From: a virus
Reading direction: 5' to 3' (one strand)
DNA: 34,362 nt
Virus record (IMG/VR): IMGVR_UViG_3300032246_000075
Span: 1-34,362 of that record
In this document: one piece after another, positions 14,590 through 23,334 of the stretch
Numbering within the stretch: position 1 is the first letter of the stretch
Layout: each line of letters opens with the position of its first letter
Made by a program: the position numbers and the translations under genes
The notes under the pieces: generated by a model
Told to the model about the DNA's origin: nothing
Database searches by the model: none
The model's input: only the letters and a program-made list of their open reading frames with translations

Positions 14590-16224
14590 ATGGCATTTGT
14601 TCCCCTAAAAATCATTGGTAAATGTGTCGCAGATGACGAGACACTGTTTGCAAACATGGATGCCGCCATTGCTCGGGGTTATCCGCAAATCACCAAATCT
14701 GGTGATCCAAAAGAAGATGTGATTGCGCTGGTGGCCTCTGGGCCAAGCGTAGCGGGGCAGATAGATACCATTAAAAAGATGCAAAAGTCTGGCACAAAGA
14801 TTGTTGCCATTAAAGACGCGCACGATTGGCTGATTAGCCAAGGATTGATTCCAGACTATGCGCTGGCGATTGACCCACAAGAACACCGTTGGAATTGCTT
14901 TAAAACGCCGCACAAGGGCGTTCAATACATGATTGCAAGCCAATGCCACCAGTCAATGTTTGAGCACCTTGAAGGCCAGAATATTACGATCTGGCATCCA
15001 TACATTACCAAAGGCCAAAACCGTCCAAAGAATTCCATGTTGATTGGCGGCGGCACAACTTCTGGCCTCAGAGCCATTTCCCTGTACTACGTCCTTGGCT
15101 GGCGCCACTTTGCCTTGTTTGGATTTGATTCTTGCAATGATGGCGACAAGCTCAGAGTTAACGGCGACCCGATTAAAGAGGCCGACAAGCTCAATGAGGT
15201 CAGGATTGACCCAAATGGCGAAACGTTTTACTGCAATGCTTCTATGGCGCTTCAGGCCGAGCATTTCCAGACCTATTACGATTACTTGCCAGACGCAAGG
15301 TTTTACCCATTTGGGCATGGCTTGATTCAGGCCATTATCAAAAAGCGGGAAGAGAATGCGGTTGAGTTGCAAGCACTGATTGACGCAGGCCAACAAAACA
15401 ATGAGCGCACTTCATTCATTCATTGGGGTAATGAGAGTGCAGCAAGCTGGCGCTATCGGGCCAACATACCTGCGGGGGATTGGGCAAGCCTAAACGACCT
15501 GACCGCAGATACCTTGATATTTGCCAAGCCGCAGGCTAATGAGCTGATGGACATGGCCCGAGCCAAAGCCCGAGGTGCTTGGGTGGTGGTGGACTTTTGT
15601 GATGATCATTTTGATTGGCCTCACTACCAAGAAGCGCTACGCCTTGCCGATGCAGTGACCTGCGCCACCACCGAAATGGAAAAAAGAATTAAAGAGTTGG
15701 GCAAAGATGCAACTGTCATTGCCGACCCTTATGAGTACCCCGAGATGCCACCGCACTGCAATGGGGTTAATTTGCTATGGTATGGGCATCATGTCAACCG
15801 TGACAGCCTGCAACGCATACTGCCTGACCTTAAGGGTTATCCCTTGCGGGTTGTATCTAACTTTGATGGGGCAATCCCTTGGTCTAAAGAGACCATGCTG
15901 GAAGAATTTGCCCGAGCCGATATAGTGGTGATCCCTGCCACAGCTCCTTACAAGAGCGCAAACAGGGCAATTGAGGCGATTCGACAGGGTTGTTTTGTGG
16001 TGGCAGAGCCGCACCCAGCACTGGAGGGTTTCCCGATCTACATCGGCAACATCAAAGAGGGAATCGAATGGACAAAACAACAGGACATGACCGCGCTAAT
16101 TACCAAGGCGCAGAAGTTCGTGATGGCAGAATTCACGCCTCAAACACTGATCGACAAGTGGAAGACCGCTACGAAACGGCCTATAACCTTGGATGCGGAA
16201 GCAAAAAATGGGACGGTTGGATAA
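14590..16224 (+). CDS. DUF115 (MptE/Maf-like) domain fused to GT-B glycosyltransferase
   Basis: A 544-residue protein from ATG 14590; an ATG at 14557 lies inside the terminator and is rejected. Residues about 50-210 are a DUF115 domain: ALVASGPSV, PDYALAIDPQEH, YMIASQCHQ, IGGGTTSGLRA and FALFGFDSC. This superfamily includes MptE and the Maf flagellin glycosylation proteins. Residues about 285-530 look like a GT-B glycosyltransferase (AWVVVDFCDDHFDW, LLWYGHHVN, DIVVIPATAPYKSANRAIEAIRQGCFVVAEP). A sugar acceptor on virion or host surface is likely but unseen. It is paired with a methyltransferase and a second DUF115 gene. Confidence 0.85.
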   Translation: MAFVPLKIIGKCVADDETLFANMDAAIARGYPQITKSGDPKEDVIALVASGPSVAGQIDTIKKMQKSGTKIVAIKDAHDWLISQGLIPDYALAIDPQEHRWNCFKTPHKGVQYMIASQCHQSMFEHLEGQNITIWHPYITKGQNRPKNSMLIGGGTTSGLRAISLYYVLGWRHFALFGFDSCNDGDKLRVNGDPIKEADKLNEVRIDPNGETFYCNASMALQAEHFQTYYDYLPDARFYPFGHGLIQAIIKKREENAVELQALIDAGQQNNERTSFIHWGNESAASWRYRANIPAGDWASLNDLTADTLIFAKPQANELMDMARAKARGAWVVVDFCDDHFDWPHYQEALRLADAVTCATTEMEKRIKELGKDATVIADPYEYPEMPPHCNGVNLLWYGHHVNRDSLQRILPDLKGYPLRVVSNFDGAIPWSKETMLEEFARADIVVIPATAPYKSANRAIEAIRQGCFVVAEPHPALEGFPIYIGNIKEGIEWTKQQDMTALITKAQKFVMAEFTPQTLIDKWKTATKRPITLDAEAKNGTVG

Positions 16225-16670
16225 ACGTTGACTTGCACTCAGACATTGCAGATATTCAATGTGATCTGAGAAAGCTGGAGCTGGCAAGCAATTCTGCTGA
16301 TGCTGTGGCGGCAATTCACGTTCTAGAGCACTTTTACGAGTGGGAGGTCTATGACCTGCTGACCGAGTGGAAACGGGTGCTAAAGCCAGGCGGCAAGATG
16401 ATCCTAGAGCTTCCCTGCATGGACAAGGTGTTTGCCTACGTCACCAACTGCGTGATCAACAAAGAGCCGTTACAGCCATTTATGACCCTGAATGCGCTAT
16501 ATGGAGACCCCAAGTACAAGAATGAAGCCATGTGCCACCATTGGGGCTGGTTTCAGCGTCCATTGCGGGATATGCTAGAAACCGTGGGGATGCAGGATAT
16601 TACATTTTCTGAGCCTCGCTACCATTTCCCATTTCGTGACATGAGGGTGGAATGCTTAAAGGGGTCTTAA
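16068..16670 (+). CDS. Class I SAM-dependent methyltransferase
   Basis: A 200-residue protein from ATG 16068 with AGAGGGA upstream. Motif I is NLGCGSKKWDGWINVD from residue 40; the rest of the Rossmann methyltransferase core is VLEHFYEWEVYDLL and EWKRVLKPGGKMILELPCMDK. It resembles small-molecule/glycan-type methyltransferases rather than DNA methylases: no DPPY or target-recognition domain. It overlaps the upstream glycosyltransferase by 157 nt, and even motif I is inside the overlap. A GTG at 16158 is a possible shorter start. Methylation of a sugar made by its neighbours is the simplest inference. Confidence 0.87.
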   Translation: MDKTTGHDRANYQGAEVRDGRIHASNTDRQVEDRYETAYNLGCGSKKWDGWINVDLHSDIADIQCDLRKLELASNSADAVAAIHVLEHFYEWEVYDLLTEWKRVLKPGGKMILELPCMDKVFAYVTNCVINKEPLQPFMTLNALYGDPKYKNEAMCHHWGWFQRPLRDMLETVGMQDITFSEPRYHFPFRDMRVECLKGS

Positions 16671-17389
16671 CTAACGCACAGCGCCATGACCAGATGGCGG
16701 CGGCGCTTCACCTGCCTTTGCTGAAAAAAAAGGGCAAGTTCAATGACCGCAGGATGTCTATCGTTTGCTATGGGCCAAGCCTTGAAGATACATGGAAGCA
16801 GATTAGGCGGCCCATGATGACGGTATCGGGGGCGCATGATTTCATGGTGGAAAGGGGCATCGTGCCTGATTTTCATGTGGACTGTGACCCCAGAGCGCAC
16901 AAGGCGCAGATGTTGAAAAAACCTCAAAAGGAAACCAAATACCTGATGGCCTCAGTGTGTCACCCAGACTTTTGGGCGGTGCTTAAAGGCCAAAATGTTA
17001 AGGTATGGCATTTGGTGAATGGGGATGATTTGGAAACGGTGGCTTGGGTTGCCCAACACCACCCAGAGGGGATGGAAAGCCTGATTGGAGGCGGTTCTAG
17101 TGTAGGAATGAGAGCCATGAACGTGTCTGCTGCCTTGGGGTTTCGTAGATTCGATATTTATGGCATGGATTGTTCCTTTACAAAAAACCGTCACGCAGGC
17201 ACTCACACTGGCAAGGAACAGACTAAAATTCTGGTCAGAGTTGGTTTGAGAACTTTCCAGACGACACAGCAGATGCTCCAAGCGGCAATAGAAATGGAGA
17301 AATTTCTGGAAACGCAGGATGCTGAAGTTGTTTTTTACGGCGATGGATTAATGCAGGAAACTGCTTTCAAACTCAAGGAATTAGCATGA
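16652..17389 (+). CDS. Stand-alone DUF115 (MptE/Maf-like) protein
   Basis: A 245-residue protein from ATG 16652. It repeats the DUF115 motifs of the first cassette gene: IVCYGPSLEDTW, PDFHVDCDPRAHK, YLMASVCHP, IGGGSSVGMRAMNVSAALG and FDIYGMDCSF. It is thus a divergent paralogue without the glycosyltransferase half. It overlaps the methyltransferase by 19 nt and the following gene by 4 nt. The domain is related to Maf-type glycan transferases; the donor and acceptor cannot be read from the sequence. An A8 run early in the gene is slip-prone but the frame is intact. Confidence 0.85.
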   Translation: MLKGVLTNAQRHDQMAAALHLPLLKKKGKFNDRRMSIVCYGPSLEDTWKQIRRPMMTVSGAHDFMVERGIVPDFHVDCDPRAHKAQMLKKPQKETKYLMASVCHPDFWAVLKGQNVKVWHLVNGDDLETVAWVAQHHPEGMESLIGGGSSVGMRAMNVSAALGFRRFDIYGMDCSFTKNRHAGTHTGKEQTKILVRVGLRTFQTTQQMLQAAIEMEKFLETQDAEVVFYGDGLMQETAFKLKELA

Positions 17390-17976
17390 AAAATGAAGTA
17401 GCTGGCTGGACAAACGAGAGCTGGATGGAAGACAACCGAGGCAAGATGGCTGTTTTTTTCCATGCCAAGCAAGTACAAAACGCATTCAAGACCGCACAAG
17501 AAAACCGCCCAATTTTTGAGGAAAAGGTGTTTATCAAGAAACTTGTGCCAGGCGATTCCACTCTGATTGTTGACCGCCCAATGCGTCCTGCTGACGTTGA
17601 AGAGTTTCCCATTGAGTGGGCTCGATACGAGCAAAAGAAAGAAAACCGTGTAGCTGGTACGCCATTGGATGCGTGGCCTGTGCTGAGTGAAACCCAAAAG
17701 GCTGAATTTAGGGCGCTTAACATTTTTACCGTTGACCAGTTTGCACAACTTCCCGACTCGGTGGGCAACAAGATCATGGGCTTTAATGACCTGCGTGACA
17801 AGGCTCGCACGTTTATTTTGGCGGCTAAAGATTCGGTAATGATGGATAACGTCAGAGCCGAAACAGAGAAAATTATGCAGACTCAGGCTGCTGAATTAGC
17901 TGAACTTCGTGCGATGATTGGGGAGCTGACAGCTAAGAAAGCTGGTCGGCCTAAGAAAGAAACCGTAGAGGAATGA
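17386..17976 (+). CDS. Conserved phage protein with AT-hook-like C-terminus
   Basis: A 196-residue protein. It has RPMRPADVEEFPIEWARYEQ, GTPLDAWPVL and TVDQFAQLPDSVG blocks, a pattern I recall in podophage proteins of unknown function near tail genes. A coiled coil follows (about 155-185), then KKAGRPKKE, an AT-hook-like basic end. It may be a head-completion or DNA-associated virion protein; this is inference. It links the glycan cassette to the tail cluster by a 4-nt overlap upstream and a one-base gap downstream. Confidence 0.78.
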   Translation: MKNEVAGWTNESWMEDNRGKMAVFFHAKQVQNAFKTAQENRPIFEEKVFIKKLVPGDSTLIVDRPMRPADVEEFPIEWARYEQKKENRVAGTPLDAWPVLSETQKAEFRALNIFTVDQFAQLPDSVGNKIMGFNDLRDKARTFILAAKDSVMMDNVRAETEKIMQTQAAELAELRAMIGELTAKKAGRPKKETVEE

Positions 17977-17977
17977 T

Positions 17978-18895
17978 ATGAGCTACACACTGTTGCAGTT
18001 GGTCGATCAAATGTCGGCAGAGCTGGGTTTGTCCCAACCAGCGACAGTGATTGGCTCATCTAACAATCAAACCGTTCAAATTCTCGCCTTGGCTAATCGG
18101 CTGGGCAAGGATTTGGTCAGGGACTACGAATGGCAACGTTTGGTGCAAGCGTACATCTGGCAAACCCAGAATGCTGTGAGCACCACAGGCAACATTACTG
18201 CAAACTCTAAAGTCATCACCAATATTCCTGACACTTCTGGGTTGCAAGTGGGCAATGTGGTGACTGGCACAGGGCAGACCCCTTACGCTGAGATTTTGAC
18301 GATTGATAGCGCCACACAGGTGACTTTAAACGCGCCTGTGACCACTTCCACAGCCTCGGTTTCAATGACCTTTGCCAAGCAAGATTACGATCTGCCAAGC
18401 GGATATGACCGCATGATTTCCGATACCAATTGGGACAGGACAGACCACTGGCGCAATCTGGGTACGAAATCCAGTCAAGACTGGCAGTTCTTACAAGGCG
18501 GGATTATTTCGATTGGCCCAAGAGAGCGTTATCGGATTTACAACAATAAATTCCGCATCTTTCAAGCCTTGACCACTGTTTACAACTTTTCTTTTGAATA
18601 TGTTTCTAACTGGTGGGTTTGTGCCACAGGCTCAGATCAAGGGACAAAATCTGCGTTTACGGCAGATACAGATACTTGTGTGTTTCCTGATGATTTGATG
18701 TTGGCTGGCTTGAAGTTCTATTTCCTGAAAGCCAAGAAGCTGGATTATTCGATTGAGCTGGGTGAGTTTATGCGTACCTTGTCATATTGCAAAGCGCAGG
18801 ATGTTCCAGTATCTGCAATGTCTTTGGCTCCAGTTGGCATGAATCAATTGGTTGGGCCTTGGAGCGTACAGGACGGCAACTGGCCGAGCGTCTGA
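17978..18895 (+). CDS. Head-completion / tail accessory protein (P22 gp4-like)
   Basis: A 305-residue protein with GAGG before ATG 17978. The N-terminus (SYTLLQLVDQMSAELGL, ALANRLGKDLVRDYEWQRL) and central YDLPSGYDRMISDTNWDR are typical of podophage adaptors that bind below the portal and help hold packaged DNA. A Thr/Val-rich insert at about 70-130 looks like a small beta domain. It probably forms the first ring of the short tail. The stop TGA overlaps the next ATG (18895). Confidence 0.85.
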   Translation: MSYTLLQLVDQMSAELGLSQPATVIGSSNNQTVQILALANRLGKDLVRDYEWQRLVQAYIWQTQNAVSTTGNITANSKVITNIPDTSGLQVGNVVTGTGQTPYAEILTIDSATQVTLNAPVTTSTASVSMTFAKQDYDLPSGYDRMISDTNWDRTDHWRNLGTKSSQDWQFLQGGIISIGPRERYRIYNNKFRIFQALTTVYNFSFEYVSNWWVCATGSDQGTKSAFTADTDTCVFPDDLMLAGLKFYFLKAKKLDYSIELGEFMRTLSYCKAQDVPVSAMSLAPVGMNQLVGPWSVQDGNWPSV

Positions 18896-20442
18896 TGTTA
18901 AGTTCATTTGCCCGAATCCCCAAACAGCAAGCCTCCCAAACAATCACCGTTGCCGCCCCTATTGGGGGTTGGAACGCCAGAGATGCATTGGGCGCTATGG
19001 ACCCTCTGGATGCGGTCACATTGACAAATTTCTGGCCTGGCACTAACTCGGTCATCCTGCGAAACGGTTACACCAAGCACGCTACTGGCTTGCCTGGCGT
19101 TGTTCAGACGCTGATGGCTTACAGTTCAGGCACATCAAACAAGCTATTTGCGGCCTGTGTTGACAGTATTTACGATGTCACCAACACTGGCGCTGTGGGT
19201 GCGGCTGATGTAACAAGTCTCTCAAACGCCAAATTCCAATACATCAATATGACCACCACTGGCGGGTCTTACCTGATGTGCGTTAATGGTGCAGACAAAC
19301 TACGCTATTACGATGGATCGGCATGGCACAAAGATGGTGACGGTTCGCCCTACGCCATTACAGGGATTGACACTGCTACCTGCTCAAACATTACCTTGTT
19401 TAAGAATCGGGTATGGCTGATTGAAACTGGAACGCTAAAGGCATGGTATTTGCCAATTAACTCTATTGGCGGGGCGGCAACCAGTTTGGATATGTCAAGC
19501 CTTGTTCAGCAGGGTGGCTACATCATGGCGGGAATGACTTGGACGCTAGATGCTGGTTACGGCATGGACGATTATTTGGCGTTTATTACCTCTGTTGGTG
19601 AAGTGGTGGTATGGCGCTTAACTGACCCAACGACCCCATCTGGCATTTCCATGATTGGTGTTTATTCCATTGGCGCACCGATCGGACGCAGATGTTGGAC
19701 TAAATTTGGCGGGGACTTGTTGATCATTACGCAAGACGGTGTAGTGCCTATGTCTGGGTCACTGCAAAGCTCACGGCTTGACCCGAGGGTGTCGATTACC
19801 AACAAAATCCAATACGCCATGAGCGTAGCCATATCAACGTATGGTGCTAATTTTGGGTGGCAATTGCTGTATTACCCAAAAGAAAATCAGTTAATCCTTA
19901 ACGTGCCAATCCAGACTGGACAAGAGCAGCAGTATGTGATGAACAACATTACCAAGAGCTGGTGCAACTTTACAGGCTGGTCAACAACGTGTTGGGAGTT
20001 GCATATTGATGATCCTTATTTTGGGGGTGATGGATTTGTGGCGCAGGCATGGGATGGCAACACTGATGATGTATCTGACATCAATGGATTTGGGCTTCAG
20101 AGCTTTCAAACCTACGGTACAGCGCTTCAAAAGCAATGCAAGATGATTCGTTATCACCTCCAGACTGATGGAACGCCATCTGTTTTTGGCAACGTGAACG
20201 TGGATTACAACTTGGCTGATGAATCGGCACAGCTTAACTTTTCCACGACTCAGTATGGGGTTTGGGGTGCAGGATTGTGGGGTTCAGCTTTGTGGGGCGG
20301 GTCTCTTGTCCCAAGTGCTGATTGGCAGGGTGCAACAAGTATTGGATATACCTTTGCTCCGCTGATCAAAACTGCAACGCAGGGCATACAATTACAGTGG
20401 GTCGCAACCGATCTATTGTTCGAGGCTGGCGGTGTGCTTTGA
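18895..20442 (+). CDS. Short-tail hub/nozzle protein (P22 gp10-like position)
   Basis: A 515-residue protein from ATG 18895, chosen because it overlaps the upstream stop; a longer start inside that gene is rejected. It contains PIGGWNARDALGAMDPLDAVTLTNFWPG near the start and repeated beta-rich blocks (LRYYDGSAWHKDGDG, GDLLIITQDGVVPM, WGAGLWGSALWGG) suggesting a beta-propeller-like fold. Its order after the gp4-like adaptor supports a tail nozzle/hub protein through which DNA exits. The exact family is uncertain, as it could be closer to a tubular tail B type. Confidence 0.83.
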   Translation: MLSSFARIPKQQASQTITVAAPIGGWNARDALGAMDPLDAVTLTNFWPGTNSVILRNGYTKHATGLPGVVQTLMAYSSGTSNKLFAACVDSIYDVTNTGAVGAADVTSLSNAKFQYINMTTTGGSYLMCVNGADKLRYYDGSAWHKDGDGSPYAITGIDTATCSNITLFKNRVWLIETGTLKAWYLPINSIGGAATSLDMSSLVQQGGYIMAGMTWTLDAGYGMDDYLAFITSVGEVVVWRLTDPTTPSGISMIGVYSIGAPIGRRCWTKFGGDLLIITQDGVVPMSGSLQSSRLDPRVSITNKIQYAMSVAISTYGANFGWQLLYYPKENQLILNVPIQTGQEQQYVMNNITKSWCNFTGWSTTCWELHIDDPYFGGDGFVAQAWDGNTDDVSDINGFGLQSFQTYGTALQKQCKMIRYHLQTDGTPSVFGNVNVDYNLADESAQLNFSTTQYGVWGAGLWGSALWGGSLVPSADWQGATSIGYTFAPLIKTATQGIQLQWVATDLLFEAGGVL

Positions 20443-20875
20443 AATAACCTCGGATCATGCGGCTGGTCATTGGACTGCCGAGCAGATCGAAGGTGGGTAT
20501 TACGAAGCAAGAAGTCGGGCTATCGGATTAAAAAAAAACGGCGAGTTTGTTGCTGGTGTGATTTACGAGAATTGGAATAGGCGGTCAATTACCTGTCATA
20601 TTGCAATTACTGGTCGATTGACACCAAGCTACTTGGCGGCGATTTTTGACTATCCATACATGGTTTGCGATGTCCAAAAAATCATTGTTCCAGTAGATGC
20701 AACAAACTTAAAGAGTATTGTCTTGGTTGAAAAAATGGGCTTCACTGAAGAGGCCAGAATCAAAGACGGTATGGCTGATGGGGATTTAATCCTGTACACA
20801 TTGGCAAAAGAAGATTGCAAATATTTAGGGGAACGATATGGGAAAAAAAGCACCCGCCGCACCAGCAGCACCTGA
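20432..20875 (+). CDS. GNAT-type acetyltransferase-like protein
   Basis: A 147-residue protein from GTG 20432, overlapping the hub protein by 11 nt. KIIVPVDATNLKSIVLVEKMGFTEEARIKDG is the standard GNAT C-terminal pattern (beta strand, N-x-x-S helix, MGF, then R). Similar GNAT proteins sit among tail or internal-virion genes of podophages. It may modify a host protein or be a virion component; the substrate is unknown. An A9 run at 20530-20538 is a possible slippage site. Its C-terminus overlaps the next gene by 38 nt. Confidence 0.85.
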   Translation: MCFEITSDHAAGHWTAEQIEGGYYEARSRAIGLKKNGEFVAGVIYENWNRRSITCHIAITGRLTPSYLAAIFDYPYMVCDVQKIIVPVDATNLKSIVLVEKMGFTEEARIKDGMADGDLILYTLAKEDCKYLGERYGKKSTRRTSST

Positions 20876-21725
20876 TTACGCAGGAGCCGCAGTAGCGCAA
20901 GGCGCAGCAAACTTGGAAGCCGCAAGAGCCACGGCTCGACTGTCAAACCCCAATATGTATACGCCTTATGGCACTCAAACAGTGACCTATGAGGGTGACA
21001 CGCCAACAGTTCGACAGACCCTTACCCCTACCGCACAAAAGACGTTAGAAGCCCAGCAGGGTGTAGATTTGTCTTTGGCTAACCTTGGACAAAAAGGCGC
21101 AGGGATTGCTAGTAACGTGCTGGACAAGCCATTTACCTTTGGTGGCCCTGCTGTACAGACTTCATTGGACACCAGCAATATTGCAAAGATGCCAGTTAAT
21201 GCTGGCACGACAGGTCAAGAGGCAATCATGGCTCGGCTTGAGCCGCAATTGGCTAAACAGCGGGTGAGCACTGAAACTAACTTGATTAATCAAGGATTAC
21301 GGCCTGGCACTGAGGCATACAACAATGCCGCCCAAATCCTTGGACAACAAGAAAACGATGCTCGGACGCAAGCTGTTTTGCAGGGTCTCAATCTTGATAT
21401 TGGTGCAAATGCACAAGGTTTTAACCAAGCATTGCAAGGCGGTCAGTTTGGCAACACTGCTCAACAACAAGCGCTTGCAGAGGCCATCCAACAACGTCAG
21501 ATGCCATTGAACGAGATCAATGCGCTGATGAGTAGCTCGCAAATTCAAAACCCGCAGTTTGGTGCTTATTCTGGCGCTAACGTGCAGGCTGCTCCAGTTG
21601 CACAAGCGGCATCACAAAAAGGTGCATACGATGCAAACGCATACAACCAACAGGTTGCTGCACAAAATGCCAATACCGCTGGTTTGTTTTCGTTGGGTGG
21701 TGCAGCTATGAAATTCTTGGCGTAA
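20838..21725 (+). CDS. Internal virion / DNA-ejection protein, small
   Basis: A 295-residue Ala/Gln/Asn-rich protein with a GGGGAA site just before ATG 20838. The start KKAPAAPAAPDYAGAAVAQGAANLEAARATA, then TPYGTQTVTYEG and repeated NQALQGGQFGN, AEAIQQRQMPLNEINALMSSSQ blocks match the low-complexity helical proteins that podophages store in the head and eject. There is no signal peptide. It is the first of three consecutive ejection-type proteins (with 21736 and 23334), comparable in layout to P22 gp7/gp20/gp16 or T7 gp14/15/16. Confidence 0.8.
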   Translation: MGKKAPAAPAAPDYAGAAVAQGAANLEAARATARLSNPNMYTPYGTQTVTYEGDTPTVRQTLTPTAQKTLEAQQGVDLSLANLGQKGAGIASNVLDKPFTFGGPAVQTSLDTSNIAKMPVNAGTTGQEAIMARLEPQLAKQRVSTETNLINQGLRPGTEAYNNAAQILGQQENDARTQAVLQGLNLDIGANAQGFNQALQGGQFGNTAQQQALAEAIQQRQMPLNEINALMSSSQIQNPQFGAYSGANVQAAPVAQAASQKGAYDANAYNQQVAAQNANTAGLFSLGGAAMKFLA

Positions 21726-21735
21726 GGAGATTTAG

Positions 21736-23334
21736 ATGCCAGATATTAATTTAAGTCCCTACACAGCCGAACAGCAGGCAATTGATCGCCGCCGCAAAAT
21801 GGCTGAGTTGTTGCAACAACAATCGTCTGCGCCAATTGAAATGCCAACGGTGGCAGGCGTGCGAGTTAGCCCATATGCTGGCCTTGCAAAACTATTGCAA
21901 AGCTACGGCGCTGAAAGAGACATCAAAAAAGTTGAGCAAGAGCAAAAAGCATTAGGTGAAAAATATCAAGGCGAAAGAACAAGCCAATTTCAAGACTTAG
22001 CACGTTTGCTGAGTGCGCCAGGTCAAGCCGCGCAACCCGCTGTTGAGCCTGTATTTAATGAAGGCCAAAGCACCATCACTCAAGGCGGTCAAGAGGCCAA
22101 GCCTGCCCTGCCTGCTGGTTATCTGCCTGCCGAGGCGTTGTCTAAGTTTACAAATCCTGACATTCAGCAATTGGCAATGTCTCGAATCTTGTCTCAGATT
22201 GAGCCTAAAGCGCCGATTAAATTGGGTGCTGATGAATCTTTGTTGAATCCAAACAGCTATGAAGTTGTGGCAACAGGAAAGTCAAAAGAAACATATCACC
22301 CACCTGTAAATGAGTTTGATCCTAATTCTGGTCAAACTCTCAAAGTTGCATACAGTAATTTGGGAACTCGAAAAGTTATTGACACGGCTGGGGCTTATAC
22401 GCTTGACCAATGGAATGCTATTCCTGCTGAAGCTAAAGCAAAATTGTTGTTTGATCAATACAAGTTTGGTAATTTGAGCGCTGAACAATTGTTGCAAGCA
22501 GGTCAGAAAAATGCACAGCTTGGTCAAGAATTGATAAAACTGCAATTTGAGACTGGTAAAGGTGGCCCTGGCCCTGTGACTATTCCTACCAATGCGCCAA
22601 TGCCTAATCCTATGGCTGCCCCTGCTCCTGTCGCTGCTCCTGTGGCACAACCTGCTGTTGCGCCTGTAACAACCGCACAAGCCGCACCTAAAGCGAAGAA
22701 GCCTTATACGCAATTAAATGCACCAGCTCCAACACAACCTGAAGCTACACAAACTGATCAACCGCCTGCTGGATTAAGCCCTAAAGCACAGCAACAATGG
22801 ATTTTAGAAAACGCCAAAAATAAACCATTGACAGAATCACAAGGCAATGCCGCCGCATTTGGTTTGCGGATGAAAGAATCAAACAAAATTTTGAATGATT
22901 TGGAAAATCAGGGCGTTACAAACACAGGCGCAATTCGATCTGCGGTGGCTGGAACTGTTGGCTTAACACCATTTGTTGGTGAAAATCTTGCCGAAAAAAC
23001 ATCTGCTGCAATGAATGCATTGCCTAGCTTTATGGGTGGCCCAAGTGGTGAACAACAACAAGTTGATCAAGCTCGCAGAAACTTCATTACCGCTGTGCTT
23101 CGTAAAGAATCTGGTGCTTCAATCAGCCCAACAGAATTTTCTAATGAAGAAAAGAAATATTTTCCGCAAGCTGGAGACACTGACAAAGTAATTGCTCAAA
23201 AACGTGCGGCGCGTGATCTTGCTATCCAAGCAATGGATATTCAATCTGGAAATAATCGTCAAGCTGGTTCGCCAAGAAATCCTCAAGCTGGTGCAACAAG
23301 CAACAATGACCCATTGGGATTGAGGAAAAAATAA
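21736..23334 (+). CDS. Internal virion / ejection protein, middle
   Basis: A 532-residue protein with TAAGGAGA seven bases before ATG 21736. The N-terminal helical part (AEQQAIDRRRKMAELLQQQ) is followed by Gln/Lys-rich coiled coil, a Pro/Ala-rich linker at about 275-345 and a C-terminal helical domain near ALPSFMGGPSGEQQQVDQARR. There is no enzyme motif. Composition and position match the second ejected protein of short-tailed phages. The stop overlaps the ATG of the next gene by one base. Confidence 0.8.
   Translation: MPDINLSPYTAEQQAIDRRRKMAELLQQQSSAPIEMPTVAGVRVSPYAGLAKLLQSYGAERDIKKVEQEQKALGEKYQGERTSQFQDLARLLSAPGQAAQPAVEPVFNEGQSTITQGGQEAKPALPAGYLPAEALSKFTNPDIQQLAMSRILSQIEPKAPIKLGADESLLNPNSYEVVATGKSKETYHPPVNEFDPNSGQTLKVAYSNLGTRKVIDTAGAYTLDQWNAIPAEAKAKLLFDQYKFGNLSAEQLLQAGQKNAQLGQELIKLQFETGKGGPGPVTIPTNAPMPNPMAAPAPVAAPVAQPAVAPVTTAQAAPKAKKPYTQLNAPAPTQPEATQTDQPPAGLSPKAQQQWILENAKNKPLTESQGNAAAFGLRMKESNKILNDLENQGVTNTGAIRSAVAGTVGLTPFVGENLAEKTSAAMNALPSFMGGPSGEQQQVDQARRNFITAVLRKESGASISPTEFSNEEKKYFPQAGDTDKVIAQKRAARDLAIQAMDIQSGNNRQAGSPRNPQAGATSNNDPLGLRKK

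Noticed and set aside
14953-15396. Minus-strand open frame opposite the DUF115-GT gene
   Set aside because: Shadow of a well-supported plus-strand domain with conserved motifs.
20530-20538. A9 run in the GNAT gene as a programmed frameshift site
   Set aside because: The gene is intact in one frame and neither alternative frame gives a sensible product; only chance slippage is likely.
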